In this document: piece by piece, positions 11,650-24,077 of the stretch | Layout of the letters: each line of letters opens with the position of its first letter | Numbering within the stretch: position 1 is the stretch's first letter | Assembly: GCA_947044365.1 (NCBI GenBank) | Contig: OX345636.1 | Span: forward strand, 54,787,746-54,851,745 | Reading direction: 5' to 3' | Origin: Petrosia ficiformis | Lineage: Eukaryota > Porifera > Demospongiae > Haplosclerida > Petrosiidae | Length of the DNA: 64,000 nt | Program-made: the position numbers and the translations under genes | The notes under the pieces: model-generated | Told to the model about the DNA's origin: nothing | Database searches by the model: none | What the model saw: the letters and a program-made list of their open reading frames with translations, nothing else

Positions 11650-12890
11650 TTACTATAGCTAGCTGCTTTGACAGTGACACTATTACTGTCAAGCAGTATG
11701 AATGATGTCTTGTTTTGTAGTATATAGAGCTACTTAGCTGCTTTGACAGTGACACTATTACTGTCAAGCAGTATGAATGATGTCTTGTTTTGTAGTATAT
11801 AGAGCTACTTAGCTGCTTTGACAGTGACACTATTACTGTCAAGCAGTATGAATGATGTCTTGTTTTGTAGTATATAGAGCTACTTAGCTGCTTTGACAGT
11901 GACACTATTACTGTCAAGCAGTATGGATGATGTCTTGTTTTGTAGTATATAGAGCTACTTAGCTGCTTTGACAGTGACACTATTACTGTCAAGCAGTATG
12001 AATGATGTCTTGTTTTGTAGTATATAGAGCTACTTAGCTGCTTTGACAGTGACACTATTACTGTCAAGCAGTATGAATGATGTCTTGTTTTGTAGTATAT
12101 AGAGCTACTTAGCTGCTTTGACAGTGACACTATTACTGTCAAGCAGTATGAATGATGTCTTGTTTTGTAGTATATAGAGCTAGCAGTATGAATGATGTCT
12201 TGTTTTGTAGTATATAGAGCTACTTAGCTGCTTTGACAGTGACACTATTACTGTCAAGCAGTATGAATGATGTCTTGTTTTGTAGTATATAGAGCTACTT
12301 AGCTGCTTTGACAGTGACACTATTACTGTCAAGCAGTATGAATGATGTCTTGTTTTGTAGTATATAGAGCTACTTAGCTGCTTTGACAGTGACACTATTA
12401 CTGTCAAGCAGTATGAATGATGTCTTGTTTTGTAGTATATAGAGCTACTTAGCTGCTTTGACAGTGACACTATTACTGTCAAGCAGTATGAATGATGTCT
12501 TGTTTTGTAGTATATAGAGCTACTTAGCTGCTTTGACAGTGACACTATTACTGTCAAGCAGTATGAATGATGTCTTGTTTTGTAGTATATAGAGCTAGCA
12601 GTATGAATGATGTCTTGTTTTGTAGTATATAGAGCTACTTAGCTGCTTTGACAGTGACACTATTACTGTCAAGCAGTATGAATGATGTCTTGTTTTGTAG
12701 TATATAGAGCTACTTAGCTGCTTTGACAGTGACACTATTACTGTCAAGCAGTATGAATGATGTCTTGTTTTGTAGTATATAGAGCTACTTAGCTGCTTTG
12801 ACAGTGACACTATTACTGTCAAGCAGTATGAATGATGTCTTGTTTTGTAGTATATAGAGCTACTTAGCTGCTTTGACAGTGACACTTACA
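11650..12890. repeat. 75-bp tandem satellite, about 16 copies
   Basis: The monomer is 75 bp and holds an inverted repeat (GCTTTGACAGT ... ACTGTCAAGC) followed by GATGTCTTGTTTTGTAG. Copies are nearly identical; one differs by a single base (GGATGATG near 11923). Two identical short junctions (GAGCTAGCAGTATG, at about 12180 and 12597) lack about 37 bp and split the array into three blocks. The period is a multiple of three, so long minus-strand open frames run through it. I do not regard these as genes. Confidence 0.95.
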
Positions 12891-13285
12891 GTCACGCAGA
12901 GTGAATTTCATCTAGTTTTGCAGCATGTCCATCACTTCACAACAATAATTTATGTTTGATGTTTATAATTATAAAAATAAAATTCATATAACCAGTCAAA
13001 AAAAATCAAATCAATTTTTACAGTGTACCCATGATAATATACATTGATAATTATAATTCCTTTTGTAATCATCACACCATGTTAGTAAATATACTTCAAA
13101 GTAACATTTCATTCTACAACATTTACTATGCATACTTCTGGAGCCAAGAGGGTTGCAAACCCCCCCTCCCCCCCAATAGATCTGCCACTGTAATATATAT
13201 TTGAGATTGAAGCTGTTGTGAAGTTAATTAGGCAGAGACCCTCCTAACTAGTTTGATGGGCACTCTTTCTTTTTTTTTTTAAGGA
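12891..13285. other. Non-coding spacer
   Basis: AT-rich sequence. Near 13140-13192 a C-rich stretch ends in ATCTGCCACTG, the inverse of a hAT-like end AGTGGCGGAT seen near 33021. No gene is seen. Confidence 0.4.
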
Positions 13286-13375
13286 GGCAGCGTGGCTTAG
13301 TGGTTAGAGTCTGAACCTCCTGATCAAAAAGGTCAGTGGTTTGAGTCCAACTGCGGTCGTGTTGTTTCCTGAAAA
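13286..13375 (+). repeat. tRNA-derived SINE-like sequence
   Basis: TGGCTTAGTGG fits the pol III A box and GGTTTGAGTCC, about 40 bp later, fits the B box (GGTTCGANTCC). The stretch before and after cannot be folded into a convincing acceptor stem, so this is more likely a SINE head or tRNA relic than a working tRNA gene. Confidence 0.5.
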
Positions 13376-13559
13376 GAGAGTGTCTGTTTTTTCTGTGATT
13401 CCATTGTTAATACTGGTTCCACTGTATATTAATTTTGGTAAACTAGATTATATCCTACTAATCATAATTATTAATTATTAACCAAAAAAAAAACAAAAAC
13501 AGGATTAATCATTAACTACTAACATTACAGTTCTATTGAAAATCAAGTTTATCAAGTTT

Positions 13560-16500
13560 TTATTCTACTTTAGCGCTCACACCGTGAAACAACTGTTTCA
13601 TCCTTTCATTGAGGAAAAGCTCCTGCGGATCAACACTTTTTCGAATATTTTCAAAATCACGTAGGTTCTGACCGTAGACACTTCTGATATGATCATCAAT
13701 GTTGCTGAGAGAAGTCCATTTTTTGTGCCAATGTGGTACACCTCGTAACATCATCCATTTGTCTGCAACAGCACTGAAAAATTTATTACAAGTGTCAATT
13801 GAATAAAAAAGTCGAGGAAGGATGATTTGAATGTAGAATGAATGTGGATTACCAACTATGGCAGGACATAATAAAGTATCGCTATTTTGTATAAATCGAA
13901 ACCATATAATCATACTAAAACGCTGTGGAATCCAGTGTAGTTCAAGAATATCTATAATAATTACAAATTTAAAATGATAATTATTTGGAATCATACTAAA
14001 TCCTTACCCTTTTCGTCATTGATAACTGTCAATAAATCATCCAGAGCTGTTTTAGCATTGTTTTTTTCATAAGGGAAACAAAACTCCATGACATATACAG
14101 GAAGCAAATGCATTCCCCTACATTCCAGTGGAAAAAGAAAATACATGATACAAAAATTTAAATGTTTATCACTGTAACACCTACGGAAAATAGTGAATAG
14201 CATTTGGTAGTTTAGTTTTCATGTCAAAATCTTTCATTTTTTGTGTGCTAACATCTTCACTAGATTGAAGCACGTCACCACTGTTTGGAAAGGAAATATA
14301 ATTATCATTATTATGTCCCAGGTCTATCCCTGTGATGAAGGTTAATGTTTATGATATTATGCTCATTAAATTTTAGACGACTATACTATGTTTGTGTCGT
14401 ATATAGGGTTTAAGTCATGATCTGTGTGGTGCCATCATGTCATATGAATTCATTTAGTTGTTTACTATTATATAATTATTGTTCCATTATAAGATTACCC
14501 TGTTTGACATTCATCAAGAAAATTTACAGTTCTTATCCAAACCAGGGAATTATAGTATGGAGGGTTTGATGGGGAAGGGTCCAGTGGCCCTGGTTGGAAT
14601 GGATTAATTATGAAATCCAGAGACCAATTCTTTTCCCACAAGTCCTAAAAAAAACAAAATTTCAACATTCATAATATCAACTTTGTTACAATTAAAAAAA
14701 TTAAAAAATATAGCCTTTTCATCAATCATATAGCTATCTATCATTGTGAAAATGAAACTGTTGAATAGTCAATTTACACAAGTTGTTATGGCTACATGCA
14801 TATTGTAGCTATGTATAAATGTGTACCAATTATAAACAACATTTTGATGTGCGGATACAATTACATGGTAAAGTAACTAAATTGTTGGATTATCTAATGT
14901 ACCTAAACTGCATACATCAGGAAGCTACTAAACATGACACGGTATAGTATAGGGAAATGACAGTTTGTACTGCCAACACAATGTTTAATAATATGATATG
15001 TAGATACATAATTATGGTGAATGGAAATCAAACTAATTATATTGGTGACTACAGTTGCAAGGAATAGTATGAGTTTCAATTTAGTTTGTCAATAATTGTC
15101 ATAGAGGATGCATGCATAATGTTACTACAACATAATGTGCACCAAGTATTGAAAAGTATATATTAAATTATGTGTTTGTGGGTTTACAAACTTTTTTGAT
15201 GGCCAGCAGCAATTACATGTACTTTATACTAAATCTTTGACATGAAATATTGGTAGAATTATAGTGCTTCAACTATAATTGAATATTATTGTTACAGAGT
15301 ATCTGTGGTATAAGATGTATGTATTCTGAACCACCACCTAACTGTAGTAACCACTAAATTAGTTTTTTTGTATATAAGTATGTTATGTTCATGCGTCTTC
15401 ATAAATGTAATGCATAAATAAACATCATATGAACCTTGATTTTATCGGCAGTGGAAAAAACCTCAGACACATTCGTCAATTTATTATCCACTTGCACTAC
15501 TTTCGTTTTCTTAACTTTGAAAGTGTATTCAACAGCTACACCGAATAACCCAAGATTAACCTTAGCAGCAGCCATGTTAGGAGAACAATCATTGTAAGTG
15601 TCTAGCTCTCCTTTAGCATTGACAATTTTCAATTCGGTAAGATTATCAGAAACAGATTTTTGGTCTTTGCCTGAACCCTGTATGTGTTCAAAATTATAAG
15701 CAAGAGATCCTATGCAAATACCATGCAACGTGCATGCTTTTATGCATACCAGTTATACAGTATAACATGTATTAGTTAGAATATACAGGATAGCTAGCAT
15801 ATAAAGATAATAATTTTTTGCAAAGCAGCAATATCCTATTTCCTTAAACAAGTTATATAATATATATTGAAATGCATACAACATATTATAATCTTACATG
15901 TGATCCACCTGTGACAACACCTCCATAAGTCACTGCTTCTACAACAACATCAGATTCAAAAGAAACATCATGAGATAAAAAAAACTCCTTCAACTCTTTT
16001 TCAGTTACACCAGGTGATATGGTAACTTCCATTTTATCTATACAAAAAAAAAAACAACAAAATGTATAGAGAAAAATATTCTTTATGGTGTTATAATAAT
16101 TATCTGCAACTCAAAAATTTGTCTCCACTTCTAAAATTATTTGGTTGTTCTGTGAACTGCACAAGTAGATAAATAACTTTCCAAAAAAGAATCTTGCATG
16201 CATATCTACTAACTCATGAAAGTAATTTATTTACATCTGTGGTACCACTATTTTAATTTGATTTTTACAGTTATTTCTCATTCCTAATTCTGTATATATA
16301 ACTTATTCATGACCAACAACTACAAGTTGCGTGGCTATGTTCCATGAATGTTATGAATACTGCAATAAAAAAAAAAAATATATATATATATTATTATATA
16401 GTACCTTTGTGCAATTTAATTCGTTTTTCATCACCACTTAGCTCCAGATCCATCATATTGAACAACAGACTAAAATTGTCTGGAAATACATCAGACCAGC

Positions 16501-16998
16501 TGCTACGAAATCCCACTGCTCCCATCTACAAGTTTAGTAAATTATAGATTGATATATATATATACGTATGTATAAACTAACTTTCATTTTGAAGAACGCA
16601 CAGAGTCTTACAGTAGATTTAACTTCATCTCGATTTTTTGGCTTACAAAGGAAAAGAAGACGAAGGATAGTCCAAGTGCGATTCCAGAAAAGGCACGGAA
16701 GTACACGATCTCTTGGGAAAGATTCTAGTTTTTCGCTCATACTAATTATGGAAGCTCTGTTGTCATTCAAAAACCCTTCTACCTTATCTTGTTGTTCCAA
16801 CAGTTCAGGCAATTGTAACTTTATCTTCTCGCCTACAGCGAAATAATTCGATTTCGCATCTTGAAACAGGAGTTCTCCTAAGATGAAACTTATTTCACCA
16901 TCTTCTGACAATCCGTCTTTTGAAGCAAAAGATGTGATTTTTTCGTGAAAGCGAATAAGGTCTGCCATTCTGCAAATTTTCATGTGCAAGCATTTCAA
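13560..16998 (-). CDS. FAD-linked sugar-lactone oxidase (ALO / L-gulonolactone oxidase-like)
   Basis: A member of the vanillyl-alcohol-oxidase flavoprotein fold: an N-terminal FAD-binding half and a C-terminal D-arabinono-1,4-lactone-oxidase-type half. Such enzymes oxidise sugar lactones or related alcohols. Exons by eye (minus): 16998-16583, 16525-16405, 16037-15898, about 15740-15435, 14644-14499, 14280-14185, 14117-14008 and 13951-13560. Phases fit for the first three and most later junctions; the join into the fourth exon is unclear. FAD half: VTISPGVTEKELKEF, EAVTYGGVVTGGSH, HIQGSGKDQKSVSDNLTE. C-terminal half: DLWEKNWSLDF, then LPVYVMEFCFPYEK, LHWIPQRF and finally GVPHWHKKW, the usual substrate-side signature. 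The first residues after MADLIRFHEK are unlike known N-termini; start could be M at 16998 or the ATG at 16968. It faces the piggyBac element head to head. The exact substrate cannot be told. Confidence 0.85.
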
Positions 16999-18723
16999 GT
17001 CTTTTTATAGACAAATTGATTATTATTACATCATCATTTTCTTCCTGGTACTATAGTTAGTAACAGCCCTGAAAAAAAAAAAAACATGATACGGCTCCAT
17101 AAGAACAGTAAAGACAAGACATACACAGACAACCCTTTGAACGCGTTGCGCCTAAATATAGGCACGTGCGCAGCGCGCCTATATTTAGTCACAGGTGTAA
17201 AAATAATTTTCCTGACCACAGCTCCTCCCTGTTGTTATCTTATGTTATCATTTCACAAAATAATCAATTTAATATTTGATGTATAAACAATAGTATGGCT
17301 AGTAGATACTCAACCAATGAAGTTTTGCAGTTAGTTCTTGATGACCCTGTAGATGAAAGTGAGAGTGAAGATGACTTTGATGGATATGTAAGTAATGACA
17401 ATCTGAGTGTGATATCACAGCAACATGACTATGAGGGAGTATACAGGAGAGATGCAAATGATTCTAATAATATTGATGATGACTCTGAAGATGAAGATGC
17501 TGATGAAAATGATGTGCAAATGTCAGATGAATTTCTGTCACTGCCAGAATTTTCTGGGCTTTCTAGTTGCTCAAAGGATATGAGCAATAAAAATCCTATT
17601 GATTTCTTTGAGCTTCTATTTACACAGGATATTGGAGATAATATAGTTGCTCAAACTAATCTATATGCTGATCAATACCTACAAGAAAAAGAGAATGATC
17701 TACCACCTAAATCACGATTACGATTTTGGAGAAAGAAACTACACACTATTACAGAATTTATGCAGTTCCTGAGTGTAATGATTGTAATGGGTATTATCAA
17801 TTTCCCCAAAATAGAAGACCACTGGGTAACAACATGGCCATACTGTAACGATACCTGTTCTCGAATTATGACCAGAGACCGCTTCTCTCTTATTATGAAA
17901 TTCTTACATGTAAATGACAACAAAAAAATAATTAAAAAGGGAAACCCAGGATATGATCCAATCTTTAAAATTAGGCCATTATACGAAAATTTAATCAGTA
18001 ATTTCAAACTAGCATACAATTTAGGTAGAGAGGTTTCAATAGACGAATCAATGATTGGGTTCAAGGGTCGTTTATATTTTATCCAATACATGGCCAAGAA
18101 ACCAACTAAGTGGGGGATGAAAGCCTTTGTACTTGCTGATGCAAACACAGGTTACACATACAATTGGAGACTATATGCAGGTATATAATTCATTAGTACA
18201 GAGTAATTGAATTTATGACTTAACTTTTTTTTGAATAGGCAAAGATGAAACATTACATTCTACCAATCATACAGTAACACACTCTGTTGTATTGAGACTG
18301 ATGGAGGGGTTAGAAGGGAAGGGACATCATCTGTACATGGATAACTATTATTCCGGACCAATACTCTATAAAGATCTACATAGGAAAGGAATAGGTGCAT
18401 GTGGAACAGTACGTGTAAATAGGAAAGGAATGCCTGAAGAATGGATCAAAAATAAAAGTAAACAAAGAAAGGGAGATGAAATGAAGAAGGGAGAAGTGAG
18501 AACAAGAGATCTAGGTGATAAACTTACCGCCCTCCAGTGGAAAGATAAACGACTGATTTCCATGATCAGTTCAATCAACAATGATGAAATCATTTCAAAG
18601 AGAAGACGAACAAGACTGGTTACTGGTGGTCGTGAGGAGATTCATAAGCCTGTGATGATTGATGAGTACAACAAAATCCCCCCACTATACTACAACAAAT
18701 ATATGGGAGGGGTTGACAAGTCC

Positions 18724-18732
18724 GATCAACTT
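18724..18732 (+). repeat. Target-site duplication, left copy
   Basis: GATCAACTT, repeated exactly at 19578-19586 on the other side of the inserted element. A 9-bp duplication is typical of Mutator-like elements. Confidence 0.9.
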
Positions 18733-18853
18733 TGGTCTCGTCCCCAGACTACCACGCCTCACGGCGAAAGGTAGTCTGGTATTTTTGCTTCGTTTTCCTG
18801 GGACAGGAAGTGAAGTTATAACCTTAATATCATGTGATCTAATTATAATAAGT

Positions 18854-18953
18854 ATGGAGGATAGTGTTTGTGTACTCTGTAAGGAGATACTTCCCTTCTC
18901 CAACCGAAGAAGACTGCAAAGCACTACTTGTACACACTCTACACACAATTCAT
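18854..18953 (+). pseudogene. Captured Cys-rich exon fragment (+ strand)
   Basis: A short frame beginning MEDSVCVLCKEILPFSNRRR, with a CxxC knuckle, runs to a stop about 12 codons later. It could be the first exon of a zinc-binding protein, with the frame after RLQS being intron read-through. Family unknown. Confidence 0.35.
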
Positions 18954-19051
18954 AGCCAGATTCCAACTTTTAACGTATTGATAACAAATAATTAACATTA
19001 TAATATACAATTTGCCTGTGATTAAACCCACACACACAAACACACACTATT

Positions 19052-19403
19052 TTATGCCATCAGTACAATCTGGCCAGTTTCACTACCAAACAGAATTAAT
19101 TGATTTTGTTGCAGAGCTGCTGAACATGTGATATTTCTCATCTCTTTTCCTCGTACCCTGGCAGATGAAACAATGTTATCTCTCTATTGGGGAACAAAAT
19201 GAAAATAATGAATTATTCTACCTCTTCCATGATACACTTACCACATATTCAAATGATCCATGCACTAGAACGTATCCATTGTTAGATATAGTCACCAGTT
19301 GCTCTCCAAATGTTTCCAAACACGGAGTATGAGTAAGCTTTTCATTCTGACGACCAAGTTCATTACTCATATCAGATGCTAATCCTTGCAGGTTGCTGAA
19401 AGT
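19052..19403 (-). pseudogene. Captured two-exon gene fragment (SNARE-like string plus beta-rich C-terminus)
   Basis: Two minus-strand exons, 19403-19242 and 19183-19052, are separated by a 58-bp GT-AG intron, and both are open in one continuous phase to a TAA. The first starts after a CTAG acceptor and reads FSNLQGLASDMSNELGRQN, which is like the second SNARE helix of SNAP-25-family proteins (LxxLAxDMxNE...QN). The rest (LVTISNNGYVLVHGSFEYV, then LILFGSETGQIVLMA and stop) looks like beta-propeller or other beta-rich sequence. The retained intron means the fragment came from genomic DNA, not mRNA. Family assignment is tentative. Confidence 0.5.
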
Positions 19404-20225
19404 CTAGGCAAAACACAATAACTATTCTCTTCAGACTCCATGTTTTTCACACGATTACATGTGACTAAACTGATTTGATTGGACACCCTGAAACTTGGTG
19501 TGGATTTACTTCCTGTCCCAGGAAAACGAAGCAGACTACCTTTCGCCGTGAGGCGTGGTAGTCTGGGGACGAGACTAGATCAACTTCTATCATACTACGG
19601 CTTCAAACATAGAACTGTAAAATGGTGGAAAAGAGCAGCATTCCACCTGATCGATCTAGCAATTGTCAATGCTTACCTTCTGTATAAAATGTCCATACAA
19701 TCGAAACATGTTTCTCATAAAGATTTTAGAGTTACATTGGCAAAGGAATTGTTGCTAAAGTACAATGATATCAGGACAGGGAAAAATCCAAGCCGAAACA
19801 AATCATCTCTACCTCCACCAGCCAGACTTTTGGAAAGACATTTTCCTGACAAAAATCCAGCATCATCCGAAAGACCATCGACACAGTTTGAGTGTGCTGT
19901 ATGTAGTTTTAAGAAAGGAAAAGGAAGAAAAAGAACAGCATATTCATGTAAAGAATGTAAAGTACCCTTATGTATTGTACCTTGCTTTCGCCTTTACCAT
20001 ACATATGTAGATCCAGCAAGATATTTGTAAGCAAAACACATCATTTCATGCATACATATTGACTATGTAATACATTATTCATCACCATCATTCAGCCATT
20101 TAAAAAATGTATATAAAACCATCTAATATTCTACACAACACACATACAATAATTACTTATATACTACTATATATATATATATAATAGTTACCTCGATCTG
20201 AATGCATGACTACTGAGTGCTAGGC

Positions 20226-21858
20226 AGACGGAGGACGACATGATAGATATCAGACAAAGGATCCAATAGCTGGTATTCAATACAACCTGGCCAAGAAGAT
20301 GTCTGTAAGCTTATGTAATTACGAAATATAATAGCTGAGATGTCCCCAGAAAATTATGGGCACATCTAAGCACATGTAATACTCATACAAATAGCATGTT
20401 AATAGCAATTGAATTGGCTCAGTATAATCACTATAATAGGTATGAGAAAGTCAAATTATACAAAGGTTCTCCACCTGCTATGTGGCTAGATTCCTACATA
20501 GTTCATGAGGTTGCCCACAATCACAGCCTCTGGGTGTGTTATACATGTCTATCTGATCAACTCCCATACATATGTATGTATGTAAGTATGTACATGTATG
20601 TATTTTTGTATGTAGTATGTATGTACATGTATATTAAAACACTAAGGTATTTGGATTGGTTTCCTTGAATATTTGTTTACTATTAGTCACATATTTATTA
20701 ATGTAGCCTTAGTGTTTTTATTATCCATTCTGTGTTCTAAAAGTCTGGACATCCTGTTACCATTTCTGTCACCAATTTATGGAATTTGTTACTTGCTAAT
20801 GTACAGTTTATTCAACTTTGATTTTGTAAATTATTATAAATTATGTCCTCAGTTCACTTTAAATACATGACCTGTGCTCTTTTAAGAAATGATGAATATA
20901 TAGTGAATGCACAGCACAAAGTTATGTAATATATAACATGGCTCAGACCTAAAACCCGAGACAGCAGCCCAAGGTGAGGGCTGCTATCGAGGGGTGAAGG
21001 GCTGATATTGCTGATACACACTGGGAAGCCATGCTATATACTTAACATGTACATCAATGTTACCTAACATCTACTGCTCTACACCTCTCAATTTACAACT
21101 TGACTGTGCATGCTCAGACTGATGCTATCTATTATGAATATCATTATAGGTCTTATATCAGCCCTGTGGTTTCATATCCACCTGTGGTTGGGTGTATATC
21201 AGGTATATAACACGTGTCTGTAACTTTGATGTGGCTGTTAGCTATGGATGAAATAAGATAAGATAAAGCGGGTAACAATTTTGAAGGTCTTGTATCCAAT
21301 GGTTTTCCTGTCTTTTGCATAGTAGTGGGTCATTTGTTCACCACTTCCATGTCCTGTATAGAACTGTTTGGCAAATTAAAATATGTAGATAGATACTATC
21401 TACAAATATGCCAAACCAACACTGAAGTGGTGATTATTGGCCCATGACCTTCAAACTGGTTTCCCTACTGGGATTCACTAATTATCTTCCTTGTTAACAC
21501 CTGATAAGGAATCTAATTATCATATCAGTTACCACTTTGTGCTGTGCATTTTTAATCTTTACCAGAAGTAGGACCTCAGGTTTAGAATCTTCAAATATGT
21601 AAACAACAACAACAAAAAAACATTTTGTTTATTAGCTAGCAATATCAGGGTATTTCTAGAATATTATATTGTGATGTTATTGTGAAATTTACACTACAGC
21701 ATGTACATTGCCAAAGGTGTACTAGATGCATACAGTAATACATTTGTACAGTAAGGGACAGAAACTTATTGTTGTATAATTACTATATAGATTGTGGAGG
21801 CTCCCTGATGATCTACTGTGTGTAACATTAGCACAGTTTGAAGAATGTTTCAATGTGG
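20226..21858 (+). CDS. Possible exons of an unrecognised gene
   Basis: Three short open stretches have plausible splice sites: about 20228-20305 (GGRHDRYQTKDPIAG, ending in a GTAAGC donor), about 20407-20545 (AIELAQYNHYNRYEKVKL, VHEVAHNH) and about 21791-21858 (LWRLPDDLLCVTLAQFEEC, with GTAAGT donor). I cannot connect them with confidence or name a family; they may be relics. The third is the most exon-like. Confidence 0.3.
20546..21789. other. Non-coding, with GTAT-type simple repeats
   Basis: ATGT/GTAT runs at about 20570-20640. An inverted GCAGCCC/GGGCTGC hairpin lies near 20965-20990. No further gene is seen. Confidence 0.4.
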
Positions 21859-21859
21859 T

Positions 21860-22060
21860 AAGTTAAACAAGCACATTCATGTGTACATGTAGTCATACTT
21901 ACAAATTAGGCTAAGGGTCAATGCATCCACAGACTACACATTATATGTATGCCTTTTAAGGTCAACACATGAGGCCTTTTCAAGTGTTTAATAACCACAG
22001 CAGTACAGTATGGAGGGATGAAAGAGAGCCAGGAAAACATTGCATGTGCAAACTTTGTCG

Positions 22061-22094
<34 letters not shown>

Positions 22095-24045
22095 CTTGTG
22101 TGTCCAGATACAAGAAGTATAATTGATATATAGGCATTGTCTTGTTCCCAAAGGATTGTATGATTATAAAAGATTAACAGGTGGTAGCTGTTAACTCTTA
22201 GTGCTCCAATAAGGACACTTTTGTTTTCTGGTTATGGAAGTCTATTATACTTGTTTTGTAGTAGTGTAGATTATTGGGAATTTTTTTAATTTCCTTTATT
22301 TTTGTTTGTTTGTTTGTTTGTGCTATGCAAAGGGACTTAATTATTTTGATATTCTATTTCCAAGGAAGCCAATATTTACATGTGTTCTAAAAGCTTGTGG
22401 TAAAGTGGTTTGTTTTGCCAAAGCCTCTGGGGTGATTATACACCTTATGATTTTGCTATTGGGCTAAGTTTAGTTCTAATTTCTAGCTGTAAACTATGAG
22501 TGCCCCACCTTGTAAGGATAGTCTTCCCCTCTGGGTGAGTTATACAATATGTGTAATATAATATAATAATATATTATATTATGTTATACAATATATCAGC
22601 TGGACTTTCTCATGTTTGATCTAGGATAGGTGACCATAATAAATATTGGCTGTTCATGGAGTAGTTAATTTTACACAGACATCATGTCATGCATATCAAC
22701 AGTTGCACTTTCAAACACTCACCTTGCTGCTTTCCTCCAACTAACATTTTAATATCTATAACATTTTTAGAAGGTCCTCTGTCTACGTAAGTTAAAAGTC
22801 TGTGTTGTGTAAAATGTAGAAGTTACAAAAGAAAACGTCTGGATTGTGCATTCGTGAATTAATCGGTGATTTTTAATTTGATGGTTTGAATCTAAAATCA
22901 CCAAACCGTCAATTAAATAACCGTGTCGATAATATTTTCATGTGCATGTATCATTATAGTATGTGTAGGTTTACAATTTCCTTGGGTAAACCTTTACTCT
23001 AAATTTCACTTAACTTTGCACATATCATTCCATCTTTTAGGGTGGTAATTTTTGGCACTTGATTATTTGGGGGGGGGGGGGGGGCACTCTGCATGTGAAC
23101 AATAGAGTCAGACTCAGAGGCTACTACTGCGGTTGTCACTTCATATAAGGATAGTCCCATTACAACCATAGAATACAATAATTTCGTGCTTGAGTGAGAA
23201 CAAATACATAACTTCAACTCACATTTACACATTGTTTTTAATTGAATTACTAAATACTAACTACATGTATAACTATACACCTAATCAACATTTAAGTTCT
23301 GAAAAAGAGCATCACATAAAGAACAACGCTCCAGTCTAAATATCTTTTCAGAAAGGCTGAAAATCCTTTCTGCTGGTGCTGACGATGCTGGAATGGCTAG
23401 AGTGATGAAAGCCTGGCAAATGCAGGATACTTTTCTTTGTTATCCTTCCAAAATGTTAGAACATTAGACGTCATTAGTGTCATCTGACATGCATGGTTGA
23501 GATAAATAGTGGGTAACCTCAACCCCATTTATGTTACTATTTGTAATTATTTGCTGCTTGTGGGGAAATATCAGAGATGTACATGTAGATAGCAATTTCT
23601 GGTACATGTACCTGCTGGATAGCATTATTTTGTGTCATAACATTCTTCACATTATAAAGAATGTTATAAAAGCATGACATTTCTAGTTAAAGCTTCACAC
23701 ATAACCATTATGTTGTTTAAAACATCACTAAATGTCATTGGCTCAATGTGCAAATAATAACTGGTGAGCCATTTTGCTATTAGTAACTACTATATATAAA
23801 TGCAGTCTTATTGGTTTTAATTGGGCTATTTATGATCAGTGTTCATAGCCTGATTTTTAACATGTGAGGGTCAAAAGCTCATGACATAATTATTATATTA
23901 TTATTATATTATATATGTATTATAATGTGATGGTATATATTTCTGATTATCAAGTGTACCTCCTACTTACAAATTAGGCAGGCATGCCCAGGTTAGGTTC
24001 TCTGACATCAACATGTTTTGACTTAATCTCATAGCCACAGGAATT

Positions 24046-24077
<32 letters not shown>

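Larger units (their letters stand above)
18733..19577. mobile_element. 845-bp Mutator/Pack-MULE-like element inside the piggyBac gene
   Basis: The termini are inverted repeats of about 75-80 bp. They start TGGTCTCGTCCCC on the left and, reversed, TAGTCTCGTCCCC on the right, and share CACGCCTCACGGCGAAAGG and TTCCTGGGACAGGAAGT, with one 7-8 bp indel between arms. Each arm has its own small hairpin (CAGACTACC ... GGTAGTCTG). Exact 9-bp target duplications flank it. It has no transposase; the interior holds fragments that look like captured exons. The Mutator assignment rests on target length and long TIRs only. Confidence 0.85.
17295..20030 (+). pseudogene. piggyBac transposase (PGBD-like), interrupted
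   Basis: Cut-and-paste DDD transposase. Exon 1 is 17295-18180, a 58-bp intron follows, and exon 2 starts at 18239; the junction phases agree. Order: acidic N-terminus (DESESEDDFDG), core entry FFELLFTQDI, first Asp in SIDESMIGFKG, second Asp in YMDNYYSGP, third in MGGVDKSDQ, then YYGFKHRTVKWWKRA. The C-terminal cysteine-rich zinc-binding region begins CAVCSFKKGKG and runs to SCKECKVPLC. The frame is broken just after the third Asp by an 845-bp insertion at 18733-19577. The two sides are in the same frame once one copy of the target duplication and the insertion are ignored, so the gene seems to have been intact before. A CCCTTTGAACGCG string near 17132 could be a left TIR, but no TTAA or matching right end was found. 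Confidence 0.95.

Noticed and set aside
11552..12885. Long minus-strand open frames with a 25-residue repeat
   Set aside because: They arise because the satellite period (75 bp) is a multiple of three; no start, splice or family support.
13286..13375. Functional tRNA gene
   Set aside because: Only the A and B boxes fit; acceptor and anticodon stems cannot be paired convincingly.
17128..17200. Possible piggyBac left TIR (CCCTTTGAACGCG with a TATAGGCACGTG hairpin)
   Set aside because: No TTAA beside it and no matching right end after 20030, so element borders are not claimed.
17672..18148. 158-codon minus-strand frame
   Set aside because: Shadow of the piggyBac transposase exon.
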